Below are positions 22,213 to 32,739 of a stretch of 64,000 nt of DNA, piece after piece. Both the position numbers and the translations under genes were made by a program. The DNA is from Chamaelirium japonicum (Eukaryota > Streptophyta > Magnoliopsida > Liliales > Melanthiaceae): assembly GCA_947650365.1 (NCBI GenBank), contig OX393552.1, positions 15,804,275-15,868,274 on the forward strand, written 5' to 3'. The first letter of the stretch is position 1, and each line of letters starts with the position of its first letter. The notes beneath the pieces are model-generated. The model was not told where the DNA came from, did not search any database, and worked only from the letters and a program-made list of their open reading frames with translations.

Positions 22213-25200
22213 AGTTAGAGCTTTATGTAATTATAACATGAACATTGTTACATATTTGAATAGAAAATAGAAAACAATAATTTAGAAAAAAAAGGAAATC
22301 CTAGCCTAACCAGATAATGCGTTTATTCATCGATCCAAGATATGAAAAGGAAAAGGAATCGATGGAACTGATGAAGATAGAATGGAATTGAGAGAAGCGA
22401 GGAGATTCGGTGTATAAAAGTAAAACCTGGTTCATGATCCGTCGCTCCAAGAGATGGAGATAGAATGAATTGAGAGAAGTGAGGAGATTTGAGTGTTTGG
22501 TAAAAATGGGCAAGTAATGTAAATTGAGCGTAGTTTGTGTGAAAGGATATTTGTGTACTTTTAGAACATAATGATATGCGGATGATAGTAAAGGAGAGCT
22601 ACTAATAAGTATATTTTGTGGAGGGACCTAATGTAACATTGCTATTGTTGCTGTCTTTATTCCAATACGTAACTTATTTTAAGGACCTCTCACTAAGTCC
22701 CCCCAAAATAAAGAAGTATAATTCTCTTTTCTATTAATATAACATTAACTTTCCATTTTTAAAAAATTGCTATATAAACATCGGGCATCATCCTCATTTT
22801 TTTAGTACCTAAATCCTAGGGTCACACATCACTCACCGGGGAGCGAATCCTCCACCACCTCTCACCACCATCCGATGCACACAGGTAGGCCTGCTCACTG
22901 ACTTAGCACCATCTTATGTAAACACCTGTGAAAGGGAATCAGAACTTTGTGAACCTTCCACCCGATCCCATTATCCCATTTGTTGGGGCCTTGGTTGTCA
23001 TAAGCTCTCATCATCCGCTATGCAACGGTCATATTATCGTCCTCTAGAGTTTTGACACGATCTGTTGCATCACCGAAGGCATTGAATAGAGATTAACAAA
23101 GATAACAATTGCATTAATAAAGACTAACATAGATAACAATTATATTGATAAAGAGTAGCAAAGGTGACAATTGCATTAATAGAGAGTGATAATTTCATCA
23201 TAAAGAATAACACATATATCACAAAGAGTAATGTATTAAGAATAGTAATAACATAACAAAGAGCAACAAAATAATTGATATAGGTGTATGATACTTTTGA
23301 AGTTATTTTCACTATGTATATTGGTTAAAAATAAAGTTATTAGTAATATTTTACATAAGGGAGGACACAATTTCACATTGTAATATAAAAATCCCCAATT
23401 GCTTTTCTACATTGTAAAAGACAAAATTGAGAAAAGAATAACATTTTCATATCAAAAAGTAACATTTAAAATTTTTGCTAAAGAGTAATAATTACTTGAT
23501 TTCCTAAAATATGGTAAGAGTAACAATTGTTAACAAGGAGTAACAATTTGAATGATTTACAACTATGTTTATTAGGTGGTTAGGTATTTAGAAAAGAATA
23601 ATATTTTGATATCAAAGAGTAACAAATCAAATTTTTGAGGGTTATGACATACAACATGTTAGTTACTCAGAAAAGAATAACATTTTGATATCAAAGAGTA
23701 ACAATTAAAATTTTTAGATTTTTGTTTATTTAGACGTTGTTTCTAGTGTGTGGATTGATAAAAATTATAGATAATATTATTTTACATGTAGATGGTCATT
23801 AATACTAATTAAAAAATAAAAATCTCTGATTGTTACTCCTTATAGTAAAGAGTAACAATATGGCTGTAATCGATTCCCTAAAAATGATCATTAATACTAA
23901 TTAAAAAATAAAAATCTTAATTATTTCTTATAGTTAGAGCTTCATGTAGTAATTATAACAGGAACATTTTTACAGATCTGAATAGAAAATAGAAAAAAAT
24001 AATTGAGGAAAAAAAGGATAATCAGATAATGCATTTATTCGTCGATCCCATAGATTAAAAGGGGAAGGAATCGATGGAAGTTATGAAGATAGAATGGAAT
24101 CAAGAGAAGCAATGAGATTCAGTGGATAAAAGTAAAACCTGGTTGAAAATTCATTGGTCCGTCACTCTAAGAGATGAAAATAGAATTAACTGAGAGACGT
24201 GAAGAGATTTGAGTGTTTGGCAAAAATGGTCAAGTAATGTAAATTGGACGTAGTTTGTGTTAAAGGTATTTTTGAACTTTTAGAACATAATGATATACGG
24301 ATGACAGTAAAGGATCGCTGCTAATAAGTATATTTTGTGGAGGGACCTAATGTAGCAACGTTATTATTGCTGTCTTTATAGCAATACGTAAATTATTTTA
24401 AGGACCTATCACTAAGTCCCCCCCAAAAAAAATTTGATTCCCTTTTCTATTAATATAACATTAACTTATCAATTTTTAAAAAATTGCTATATAAATATCG
24501 GGCATCATCTTCATTCTTTTAGTACCTAAATCCTATGGCCGGCACCACGCATCACTCACCGGGGAGCGAATCCGCCATCGTCTCTCACCACCATTCGATG
24601 CGCACATGGTAGGGCCGATCGCTGACTCAGCACCATCTCATGCATACATCTCCGAAAGGGAATCAAAACTTTGTGAACCTTCCACCTGATCCCATTCTTC
24701 TATTTGTTGGGGCCTTGGTTGTCATAAGCTCTCATCGTTCGCTATGCAACAATCATATTATCGTCCTCTAGAATTTTGACGTGATCCATTGCGTCACCAA
24801 AGGCATTGAATAGAGAGTAACAAATATAACAATTGCATTAATAAAGAGTAACAAAGATAACAATTACATTGATAAAGAGTAACAAAGGTAACAATTGTAT
24901 TAATAGAGAGTAACAATTTCATCATAAAGAGTAACACATATATCACGAAGAGTAATGTATTAAGAATAATAATAGCATAACAAAAAGCAACAAATTAATT
25001 GATATAGGTGTATGATGCTTTTGAAGTTATTTTCACTATGTTTATTGGTTAAAACTAAAGTTAAGAGTAATATTTTACATCAGGGAGGACAAAAATTCAC
25101 ATAGTAATATAAAAATCCCCAATTGTTTTCCTACATAGTAAAAGGTAAAACTGAAAAAAAAATATTTTCATATCAAAAAGTAACATTTAAATTTTTTGTT

Positions 25201-26525
25201 AAAGAGTAATAATTACTTGATTTCCTAAAATGTGGTAAGAGTAACACTTGTTAACAAAGAGTAACAATTGGAATGATTTAGAGCTATATTGATTAGGAGG
25301 TTAGGTATTTAGAAAAGAATAATATTTTGATATTAAAGAGTAAAAAATTAAATTCTTAAGGGTTATGACATACGACATGCTAGTTATTCAGAAAAAAATA
25401 ACATTTTGATATCAAAGAGTAACAATTAAAATTTTTATGTTTTTATTTATTTGGACATTGTTTCCAATGTGTGGATTGGTAAAAATTATAGATAATATCA
25501 TTTTACATGTAGATGGTTATTAATACTAATTAAAAAAATAGAAATTCCTAATTGTTGCTCCTTGTAGTAAAGAGCAACAATATAGTTGTAATCGATTCCC
25601 TAAAAATAGTCATTAATACTAATTGAAAAGTAAAATCTTAATTGTTTCTCATAGTTAGAGCTTAATGTAGTAATTATAACAGGAACATTGTTATAGATCT
25701 GAATAGAAAATAAAAAAAAATAATTTAGAAAAAAAAGAAAACCCTAACCAGATAATTCGTTTATTCTTCGATCCAAGAGATGAAAAGGAGAAGGAATCAA
25801 TGGAAGTGATGTAGATAGTTTGGAATGAAGAGAAGCGAGGAGATTTAGTGGATAAAAGTAAAATCTGGTTGATGATTCATCGGTCCGTCGCTCCAAGAGA
25901 TGAAAATAGAATGAACTAAGAGAACTGAGGAGATTTGAGTGTTTAGCGAAAATAGGCAAGTAATGTAAATTGGGTGCAGTTTGGGTGAAAATGTATTTTT
26001 GTACTTTAGGAACATAATGATATGCGGATGATAGTAAAGGAGTGCTGCTAATAAGTATCGTTTTTGGAGGGACCAAATGTAACATCACTATAGTGTTGCT
26101 GTCTTTATTCCAATATGTAACTTATTTTAAGGACCTATCACTAAGTCTCACCCCAAAAAAAACGTTTGATTCCCTTTTTTATTGATATAACATTAACTAA
26201 TCCATTTTAAAAAAATTGCTATATAAACATCCGGCATCATCCTCATTCTTTTTGTACCTAAATCCTAGGGCTATGCATCACTCATCGGGGAGCGAATCCT
26301 CCACCACCTCTCACCACCATCCGATGCACATAGGTGGGCCAGATCATTGACTTAGCACCATCTCATGCAGACCCCTCCGAAAGGGAATCAGAACTTTGTG
26401 AACCTTCCACCCGATCCCATTCTCCCATTTGTTGGGGCCTTGTTGTCATAAGCTCCCATCATCCGCTATGCAACGGTCATATTATCGTCCTCTAGAGTTT
26501 TGACGCGATCCGTTGCGAACCAAAG
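22213..26525. repeat. 1.72-kb unit in 2.5 tandem copies
   Basis: Units start with AGTTAGAGCTT at 22213, 23932 and 25653, so the period is 1719-1721 bp. The third copy stops after about 870 bp at a TTGACGCGATCCGTTGCG block. Each unit has a moderate-GC part (CACTCACCGGGGAGCGAATCC, TTTGTTGGGGCCTTG, ATTATCGTCCTCTAGA) and an AT-rich part full of GAGTAACAA / AAGAGTAACA motifs. No protein-coding gene is visible; short frames recur only because the unit recurs. Confidence 0.9.
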
Positions 26526-26627
26526 GTATCAGGACAGAGGGAGATTCCCTACTGCTCCCACACTGGGAGGGCCGAGTCTCCGACAAACCCGCATCTTCCA
26601 ACCCAACCTCTGGACCCAAACAAAATA

Positions 26628-26635
26628 ATATAAAT
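26628..26635 (+). repeat. Left target-site duplication of the hAT-like element
   Basis: ATATAAAT, matching TTATAAAT at 27140-27147 in seven of eight bases. Confidence 0.5.
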
Positions 26636-27139
26636 TAGGGGTGTAACCATATTGAAACCCGAACCAACCTGATTTGGGCATAGACCCAAACCAACCCAAC
26701 CCAACCTACACTAAGGTCAGGTTGGCTCGATTGGGCACGTTCTTGGGTTGGTGGTTGGTCTAAAAAAACAATGGTCATAGACTAGTTACTTGCAAGTCGG
26801 AGGTTCACGATGGGTTTTAGGCTTTAGCTATATGTTGAGTTCTCTTGGTAGTTGATTCAATGTTAGCAAACAACTAACATATGTTTACTTGGGTGCTAGT
26901 GTGATGTAGCCTAGAAGTCCAAACTCGTGACATATATATGTTGCATAATATATATGAGTTTGGTTCTTGGATTGGGTCGTGTCTACCCAAACCCTAACCA
27001 GGAACCGACCCATATTTCGTCGTGTCCACAAAACATAAAACCGAACCAACCCACTTAATCAAAATACCTGAACCAACCCGAGTCATTTAGATCGGGTTTG
27101 ATGGGTTCTCGGTTTTACCCGACCCAAGTTGCAACCCTA
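26636..27139. mobile_element. Non-autonomous hAT-like element in the phytoene synthase promoter
   Basis: This is a 504-bp element with ends TAGGGGTGTAAC (left) and GTTGCAACCCTA (right), which are imperfect inverted repeats of the TAGGGGTG-type hAT terminus common in plants. The interior is full of CCAACCC / GGGTTGG motifs on both strands, typical of such elements, and codes for nothing. An 8-bp near-perfect target duplication (A/T TATAAAT) flanks it. The right copy is the likely TATA box of the gene at 27198. Confidence 0.55.
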
Positions 27140-27147
27140 TTATAAAT
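27140..27147 (+). promoter_or_regulatory. TATA box of phytoene synthase
   Basis: TTATAAAT lies 58 bases upstream of the chosen ATG (27198), which leaves room for a start of transcription near 27170 and a leader of roughly 25-30 bases. An ATG at 27150 is too close to the box to be used. Confidence 0.5.
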
Positions 27148-27197
27148 CCATGCGACCCCTAGCCTCCCTTCCCAACCCAACCCTCGATCCAGCAACA

Positions 27198-28167
27198 ATG
27201 AGCTCGGCCTTCCTCAATCCCTGCATGAACGCCCATGCAACCACATGCAAGACACAGATCCCCTCCATCCTCAAAACACACCCCACCACCACGACCACGA
27301 CCACCACCACCCCCACCACCACCACCACCCCCCCCAACAAGCTGATCTTCACTAGGCTACCCAACCACGGCATCTCCCACACCGACCTCCATGTCGACGA
27401 GGTGGTCGTCAGGCAGTCGCGGCGCAGCCTAGGTGCTGCGGTGGACGGGCCGCGCCGGAGGCCCGGCCTCGGCCCCACCCTCCTCGACGAAGCCTACGAG
27501 CGGTGCCGCCGCGTTTGCGACGAGTATGCCAAGACTTTCTATCTAGGTACTCCATTGCCTAACATCGTTCTCCAAGTTTTTATTAGTCATGGACAATCAA
27601 TTAGTTTGCGCAATGGGTAAGGAATTTTCGGGGACTCGGATGTTTTCAGGGACCCGATTGATGACGGAGGAGCGACGAAGAGCGATATGGGCGATTTACG
27701 GTGAGCTTTGGATAAAAATGGATGTAGATTCTGTATTTCCATTCAATACCGATCGGTATCGTAGGAAGTGATGTGTGAATTAGAAGTTGTGTGTGGATGA
27801 AAGGTTTTGAGACTTATTTATTAAGAGAAATACACGCCACTTAAAACTTAATTACGTATTGATCGATATGGCCAATGCCACTCAACGGCTATATACGTAT
27901 ACGTCGGTTTAACTGGCGTATAGATCCATTGCGGGCAAAAAAAAAGTTTAATCTGTTTTTTTATTAAAAACAGTACTGATTAAATACTTTAGCAAAAATT
28001 ATATGTGGCTATGAATCAAAATTTAGAGAAGTTGAGAACAATTTAGGTGTCGAACACTATGATGGTTGCTGTAATGACCTGATATTATGATTGGCCTAAT
28101 CTTACAAAAGAACGGCCCAAGAAAAATATAATTTACATGGATTTACATATTTGTATTTACATCTTTT

Positions 28168-28243
<76 letters not shown>

Positions 28244-30850
28244 GCATGCTATAATGCGGCATGCGGTAAGTGCGGCACCGCATAGTAGCCGTCTGATGCA
28301 CCACTGCGTGCATCAAACGGCTACGGTGTAGTGCCGCACGTACTGCATGCCGCATTATAGCATGCCCATAAATATATATATAGAAATGCTTAGGTGCGGT
28401 CCGCGGTTTGCAGCTGTCCGATGCACCCGCCGTGTGCATCAGAAGCACAGAGTGATGCATCGGACGGCTGCGGACCACTCCGTGTGTGTGTGCAGCCTAC
28501 AAAAATAATCATACAATAGAATCAAAAGTGATCGATACCTGTAAAAATAGTTTGATTCAACTTATTCATTTAACTTTGGGAAACTTACACCTTGATCCCT
28601 TTAAATCATATTTATATGTTAAAAAAGATTAAAAATATTGCTTTTATAAAATAAATTTTATAATCAAGGACATTTCAATGGGTCAAAGTGTAATTTTTTC
28701 CTTTAACTTAATTTTTCTTCGGTTGGTATCGTGGAATTTCCGAATACTTACGACTACGAGATTCATTTTTAGTTACACATTAGCACTTAATCCTTATGAA
28801 TTTGATATTACGGTCGATCTCCTTTTCGAGTTGGATTGTCGCGCTGAAGAACAAAGAGTAGTGTGGTGCAGGAGGACGGACGAGCTGGTGGACGGCCCGA
28901 ATGCGACTCACACAAACAAAGCCGTGCTCGATCGATGGGAGGAGAGGCTGGACGAGATCTTCGAAGGACGCCCTTACGACATGCTTGATGCCGCCCTCAC
29001 TGATACCGTCTATAGGTTCCCCATAGACATCAAGGTAGAGATAACAGAAACAATAGCACTACATTTCTTTCTTCACTCTACTGTCTGCTTGTTTAAGTGG
29101 TTCAAGTGGCTTCTCCTCTTTCGGCAGCCGTTTAGGGACATGATTGAGGGGATGCGAATGGACACGAGGAAATGGAGGTACCGGAACTTCGAGGAGCTCT
29201 ATCTCTACTGCTACTATGTTGCTGGGACTGTGGGACTAATGAGTGTGCCTGTGATGGGGATAGCCCCTGAGTCCCATGCCTCCGTCGATATGATCTACAA
29301 GGCGGCGCTCCACTTGGGCATCGGCAATCAACTCACAAACATCCTTAGAGACGTTGGCGAAGAGTAAGCTTGTATCATGATGGTTTAGCTCTTATATGTG
29401 TTTGGATTGTCCACCGATTTAGCCCTACACCGGTAAGGGGGGTATCCATTGGCTGTTTAACATACCCGTTGTGGACCTCTCCTTACGACACTGGTTTTGG
29501 GATGTGAGGGTATATAACAAGGTATCAGAGCTAGACTCTCTCCTGGTTGCGGCCCCCACCAATTGTGCCTTGCTTTGTATGCTCCGTATGAGGGGGGAGT
29601 TGAGCTAGTCCACTTGTTAGTTCCATCCGAAAGAGGGGCACCTAATGGCCTGCTTCATATATCTTTTGGTGGACCTCCACTTACGACCCGGGTTTTGAGA
29701 TGTGATGGTATCTAACATGATCATTAAAGGAGGAAGAAAAAACTACCACTTGAGACTAGTTTAACTTTTGGAAATACCAAACAAGACTCCTTTTAAAGCT
29801 AAATACGAAACAAAGCACACGAGGCCATAAAAGGTATTTTAATATATACATTTTAGAAAAATATCCTTTATTCTGATACAATAAAGACCTGATATCAGGT
29901 TGTTTTTGAATTTAGTTTTCAAAATATGGCGACTTTATAAAGATACTAAATGCTTCTTTCTTTCCATATATAGGGTTATAAAAGGTATCATATTGGCAAT
30001 AAAGCCCATATTTTTCTATTGAAAACTGTTTGGAATAGTTGGAAAGTTGTAAAACTGGTTGGCAGAGGGGCATATATGTTATTTCACATTATTACTAATC
30101 GGTTTTTTATTTACAAAAGAGTTTTTTTTTTTTGAAAACCCCTCTTAATGGAGGGAGGGTTTTTTTTTTTTTAAACCCCCTCCTAATGGAGAGAGGGTTA
30201 GGCAGCTCCCAACCAGTTATTATTAAAACTAATCACGAAATAATAAGATTATAGAAATCGTGTGCCTCCGGAGAAAAAGAGGCCGACCAAGGTACAATCC
30301 AAAATATGAAGGTGGAGACAACCGACCTTCGAAGGGATTCAGCACTAGTCGATTGCCCGTCGAAATCCTCCTGTTGGGTTATTATGATCCTTTTCCGTAT
30401 TTATTTTTGGGATAAGTCCGAAACGGTATATATTCATATTTTTTGGTCCTATTTAGTTCAACACCCTTAAAGGGAAAAAAAAAAAAAACATGACTTAGGA
30501 TTTAAGATTGAGGGAAAGAATTTTTTATTTTTGTTTTGTTGTGTTGCTTATTTCTCCATCAAATTGTGTTGGTACAGTGCCATGAGAGGGAGAGTCTATC
30601 TACCGCAAGACGAGCTGGAGCAATTTGGGCTGTCGGACGCCGACGTTCTCTCTAGAAGGGTCACCGACCGGTGGAAGGAGTTCATGAAGGAGCAGATCAC
30701 AAGAGCAAGGTTCTACTTCGACCAAGCCGAAGAAGGAGCCTCGCAACTCAATGAAGCTAGCCGTTGGCCGGTAATACCTATATACTAATACTATTGTCAT
30801 GCAATGATTGGATGATTGTGATGTATGCATTGAATTTCGCTTCCCATTGT

Positions 30851-30906
<56 letters not shown>

Positions 30907-31441
30907 GGGGGGGGGGGGGAAATGGGAAGGCTGACAGTTTTATAAGTACTAGTAAGAAACCCGGGCAATGCCCGAATGTGCTTGATGCATGTCATTTGGC
31001 AAAGATGACAATACAACTGTTCCAAGAAGTGTGAAATTTGAAGCGAGTGTAATTCACTTAGAGAGAGAGAGATTAACATCAAATGACTATTAAATGCTAT
31101 TGAATAAAAATTTATCATCTTTATGATAGGTTTTTAAGTAGATTTAAAAAAGAGCCGCGTTCATACACAGAAGAAGAATTCTAGCTCTTTAAAAGACGTC
31201 CACGTGTCACAACACAGGAGAGAGACTTCCATTTTAGTATAGATATATATAGATTTACTAGTACTAATCCTATGCAATGCACAAACGATTAAAATGCTGC
31301 TCGATTGGATTGCACATCTGTTGAGACAATAGTCCTACATAGACTGATTAGGAGGGCGGTGAGATTCTTATGAGATGTGTTGGGATCTCAACCCTTGACC
31401 TGAGTTTCATGGTTAGAGAAATTTTCATAATCCGGCACCGC

Positions 31442-31478
<37 letters not shown>

Positions 31479-31711
31479 TCATAAGTTATTGTTGACAAAA
31501 ACAAAAGTATGCTAATATTTGTTATTTTCTTGCTTTGTAGGTGTGGGCATCCTTGCTTTTGTATCGTAAAATCTTGGACGCGATCGAGGACAATAATTAC
31601 GATAATTTGACAAAGCGGGCATACGTAGGGAGGGCAAAGAAGCTGCTGATGTTGCCTTGGGCATTTGCTAGATCCACTAACACCACGCCCAACAATATAG
31701 TTCTACAATGA
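27198..31711 (+). CDS. PSY: Phytoene synthase, six exons
   Basis: Phytoene synthase joins two geranylgeranyl diphosphates head to head into phytoene, the committed carotenoid step in plastids. Exons: 27198-27546, 27650-27700, 28862-29034, 29128-29363, 30578-30770, 31541-31711. All introns are GT-AG, phases match, and the product is 390 residues (family about 400-430). The N-terminus is Thr-rich (30-44) and fits a transit peptide. Then follow EYAKTFYLG, the first Asp-rich motif DELVD (140-144), [20 protein letters not shown], the second Asp-rich motif DVGED (266-270), [11 protein letters not shown] and the C-terminal [13 protein letters not shown] and TKRAYV. Both metal-binding motifs are intact. 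Oddities are Met272 where the family usually has Arg (A-R-R-G-R) and an in-frame, stop-free third intron. The ATG at 27198 (ACAATGAGC) fits the TATA spacing. Identity is near certain; which paralogue (PSY1/2/3) is not clear. Confidence 0.93.
27287..27336 (+). repeat. ACC microsatellite in the transit peptide
   Basis: An ACC/ACG/CCC run in exon 1 encodes nine Thr, one Pro and five Thr in a row. It is a coding microsatellite in a part of the protein removed after plastid import. Confidence 0.8.
28170..28241. repeat. TA microsatellite in PSY intron 2
   Basis: About 35 TA units next to a MITE. Confidence 0.95.
28242..28367. mobile_element. MITE in PSY intron 2
   Basis: This 126-bp element has inverted ends of nearly 37 bases (GGGCATGCTATAATGCGGCA left; its mirror ends at 28367). 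The middle can also pair (GCCGTCTGATGCAC / GTGCATCAAACGGC). TA repeats flank it on both sides. Confidence 0.75.
28393..28481. mobile_element. Second MITE-like hairpin in PSY intron 2
   Basis: The left arm GGTGCGGTCCGCGG ... GTCCGATGCA mirrors TGCATCGGAC ... GCGGACCACTCC. The GATGCAC core resembles the core of the neighbour at 28242-28367, so the two are probably related. Confidence 0.55.
29401..29716 (+). mobile_element. TRIM-like LTR relic in PSY intron 4
   Basis: Two LTR-like blocks share GTGGACCTC-CCTTACGAC, GGTTTTG-GATGTGA-GGTAT and an AACA end (to about 29519 and to 29716). Directly after the first lies AGGTATCAGAGC (29520-29531), a tRNA-Met primer site. The whole is about 316 bp with no coding capacity, as in terminal-repeat retrotransposons in miniature. 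Confidence 0.55.
30854..30919. repeat. GA microsatellite plus poly-G in PSY intron 5
   Basis: About 20 GA units followed by a run of about 24 G. It is likely to be unstable in length. Confidence 0.9.
30945..31295. repeat. Possible transposon relic in PSY intron 5
   Basis: It starts with ACTAGTAAGAAACCCGGGCAATGCCC (hairpin GGGCAATGCCC) and closes with ATTTTAGTATAGATATATATAGATTT and ACTAGTACTAATCC. This layout recalls interspersed plant elements such as Helitrons, but the ends do not prove it. Confidence 0.25.
31441..31478. repeat. GA microsatellite in PSY intron 5
   Basis: GA repeats with one C interruption. Confidence 0.9.
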
Positions 31712-31839
31712 AACTACTAGCTAGCTAGCTAGCTACAATTATTTCATCAACTCGATCGATAAATAATGAATTGTTTATGTGTAATCCTAGTTTACCATAT
31801 ATGTCTATAATTTGAGCTACAACTTAGTGTCCAATATTA

Positions 31840-32000
31840 GGGTTTTTTATTTCTTTCTTTTTTCCGAGATCGAAGGGTGCACCGAAACATTTCGGACAAT
31901 AGACCCACTTCAGGTTTGGATTAATCCCTTGGGGTTGGGGATTCAAACCCACAATCTTCTCATCCAAGCATCAATTAATTGGATGGGTGGGGCTCAGTGT
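31840..32000 (-). repeat. SINE-like dispersed repeat
   Basis: On the minus strand a box-B-like GTGGGTTTGAATCCCC is followed by a body shared with 61855-62050 (GAAACATTTCGG / AAACCTTTCCGG block, GACCCACTTCAGG block) and by a tail of A- and AAAG-rich sequence near 31850. It begins 130 bases after the PSY stop codon. Confidence 0.4.
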
Positions 32001-32140
32001 TAGGCCCTTGTTAAGAGATCAATTTGGTGAAAAGGATATACAACAAGATGTTTTTGCATCAAAATTTCCTCCCCAAAAGATAGAATGACAGCGAGCCCCT
32101 CCGCTAACTTTTCACCCCTTTACATGATAAAACTGCCCTT
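31992..32140. repeat. Dispersed repeat, copy B
   Basis: Matches 15925-16063 over its length (CAGTGTTAGGCCCTTGTTAAGAG onwards to CATGATAAAACT). Confidence 0.65.
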
Positions 32141-32159
32141 CTATTATTAATCCAACCAA

Positions 32160-32240
32160 CAAACCCTAAACCTAACCCTAAACCTAAAGAGTGAGCATTA
32201 ACCATAAACTTAACGCTAACAGTGAAACCTAACCCTAGAC
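32160..32240. repeat. Short telomere-like stretch
   Basis: Degenerate CCCTAAA/CCTAACC units, about eight in number. Confidence 0.5.
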
Positions 32241-32739
32241 CTGACCGAAAAACTGTAGCAGCCCAAAATATTGTAGCAGTCTGAAAAATTATGTGGCTGC
32301 AAAATCTGGTTAACGACTGGACGTGGGACCTGCCAGTCTTGCTTGGGGCCCACGGAGACGATGGTGGGACCCGCTAGCCCTATCTTGGGCCCACAAAGAT
32401 GACGGTGAGACCCGCCAGCCCTGCCTGGGGACCGCAATGACCATCTGGGGTTTGGTAAAACAATATTCCCAAAACTTTATATATAGCAGATCCTGTAAAT
32501 GTTCCAGACCGGAATTCATTATTCCACATTCCACTTTCTGTTTTCCAGAGCTCCTTGAGCCTTCTGGTAATCAAACTCTAGTTAAGCCTACTCTACCCTC
32601 TGTCTATTTGTATAAACACTCCTCGGCCTGTCAAGAGTAGCTCTACTTTCCCAGAGTTAGTGGATTCAAAGGTTGTGTCTTACCGCGCGAAGACGTAGGC
32701 TTCGGCAGAACTTTTGTCACCACATCCAGTGCCAACTCT

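Noticed and set aside
22213..26525. CRISPR-like or satellite array
   Set aside because: The period is 1.72 kb with no short repeat/spacer pattern; it is a tandem duplication in a plant genome.
27129..27197. Earlier starts for phytoene synthase (TTG at 27129, ATG at 27150)
   Set aside because: TTG is not an expected plant start, and both lie inside or within a few bases of the TATA box; the ATG at 27198 has better context and spacing.
28678..28861. 5' extension of the open frame that contains PSY exon 3
   Set aside because: AT-rich intron 2 sequence read by chance; the acceptor AG at 28860-28861 matches the family exon border.
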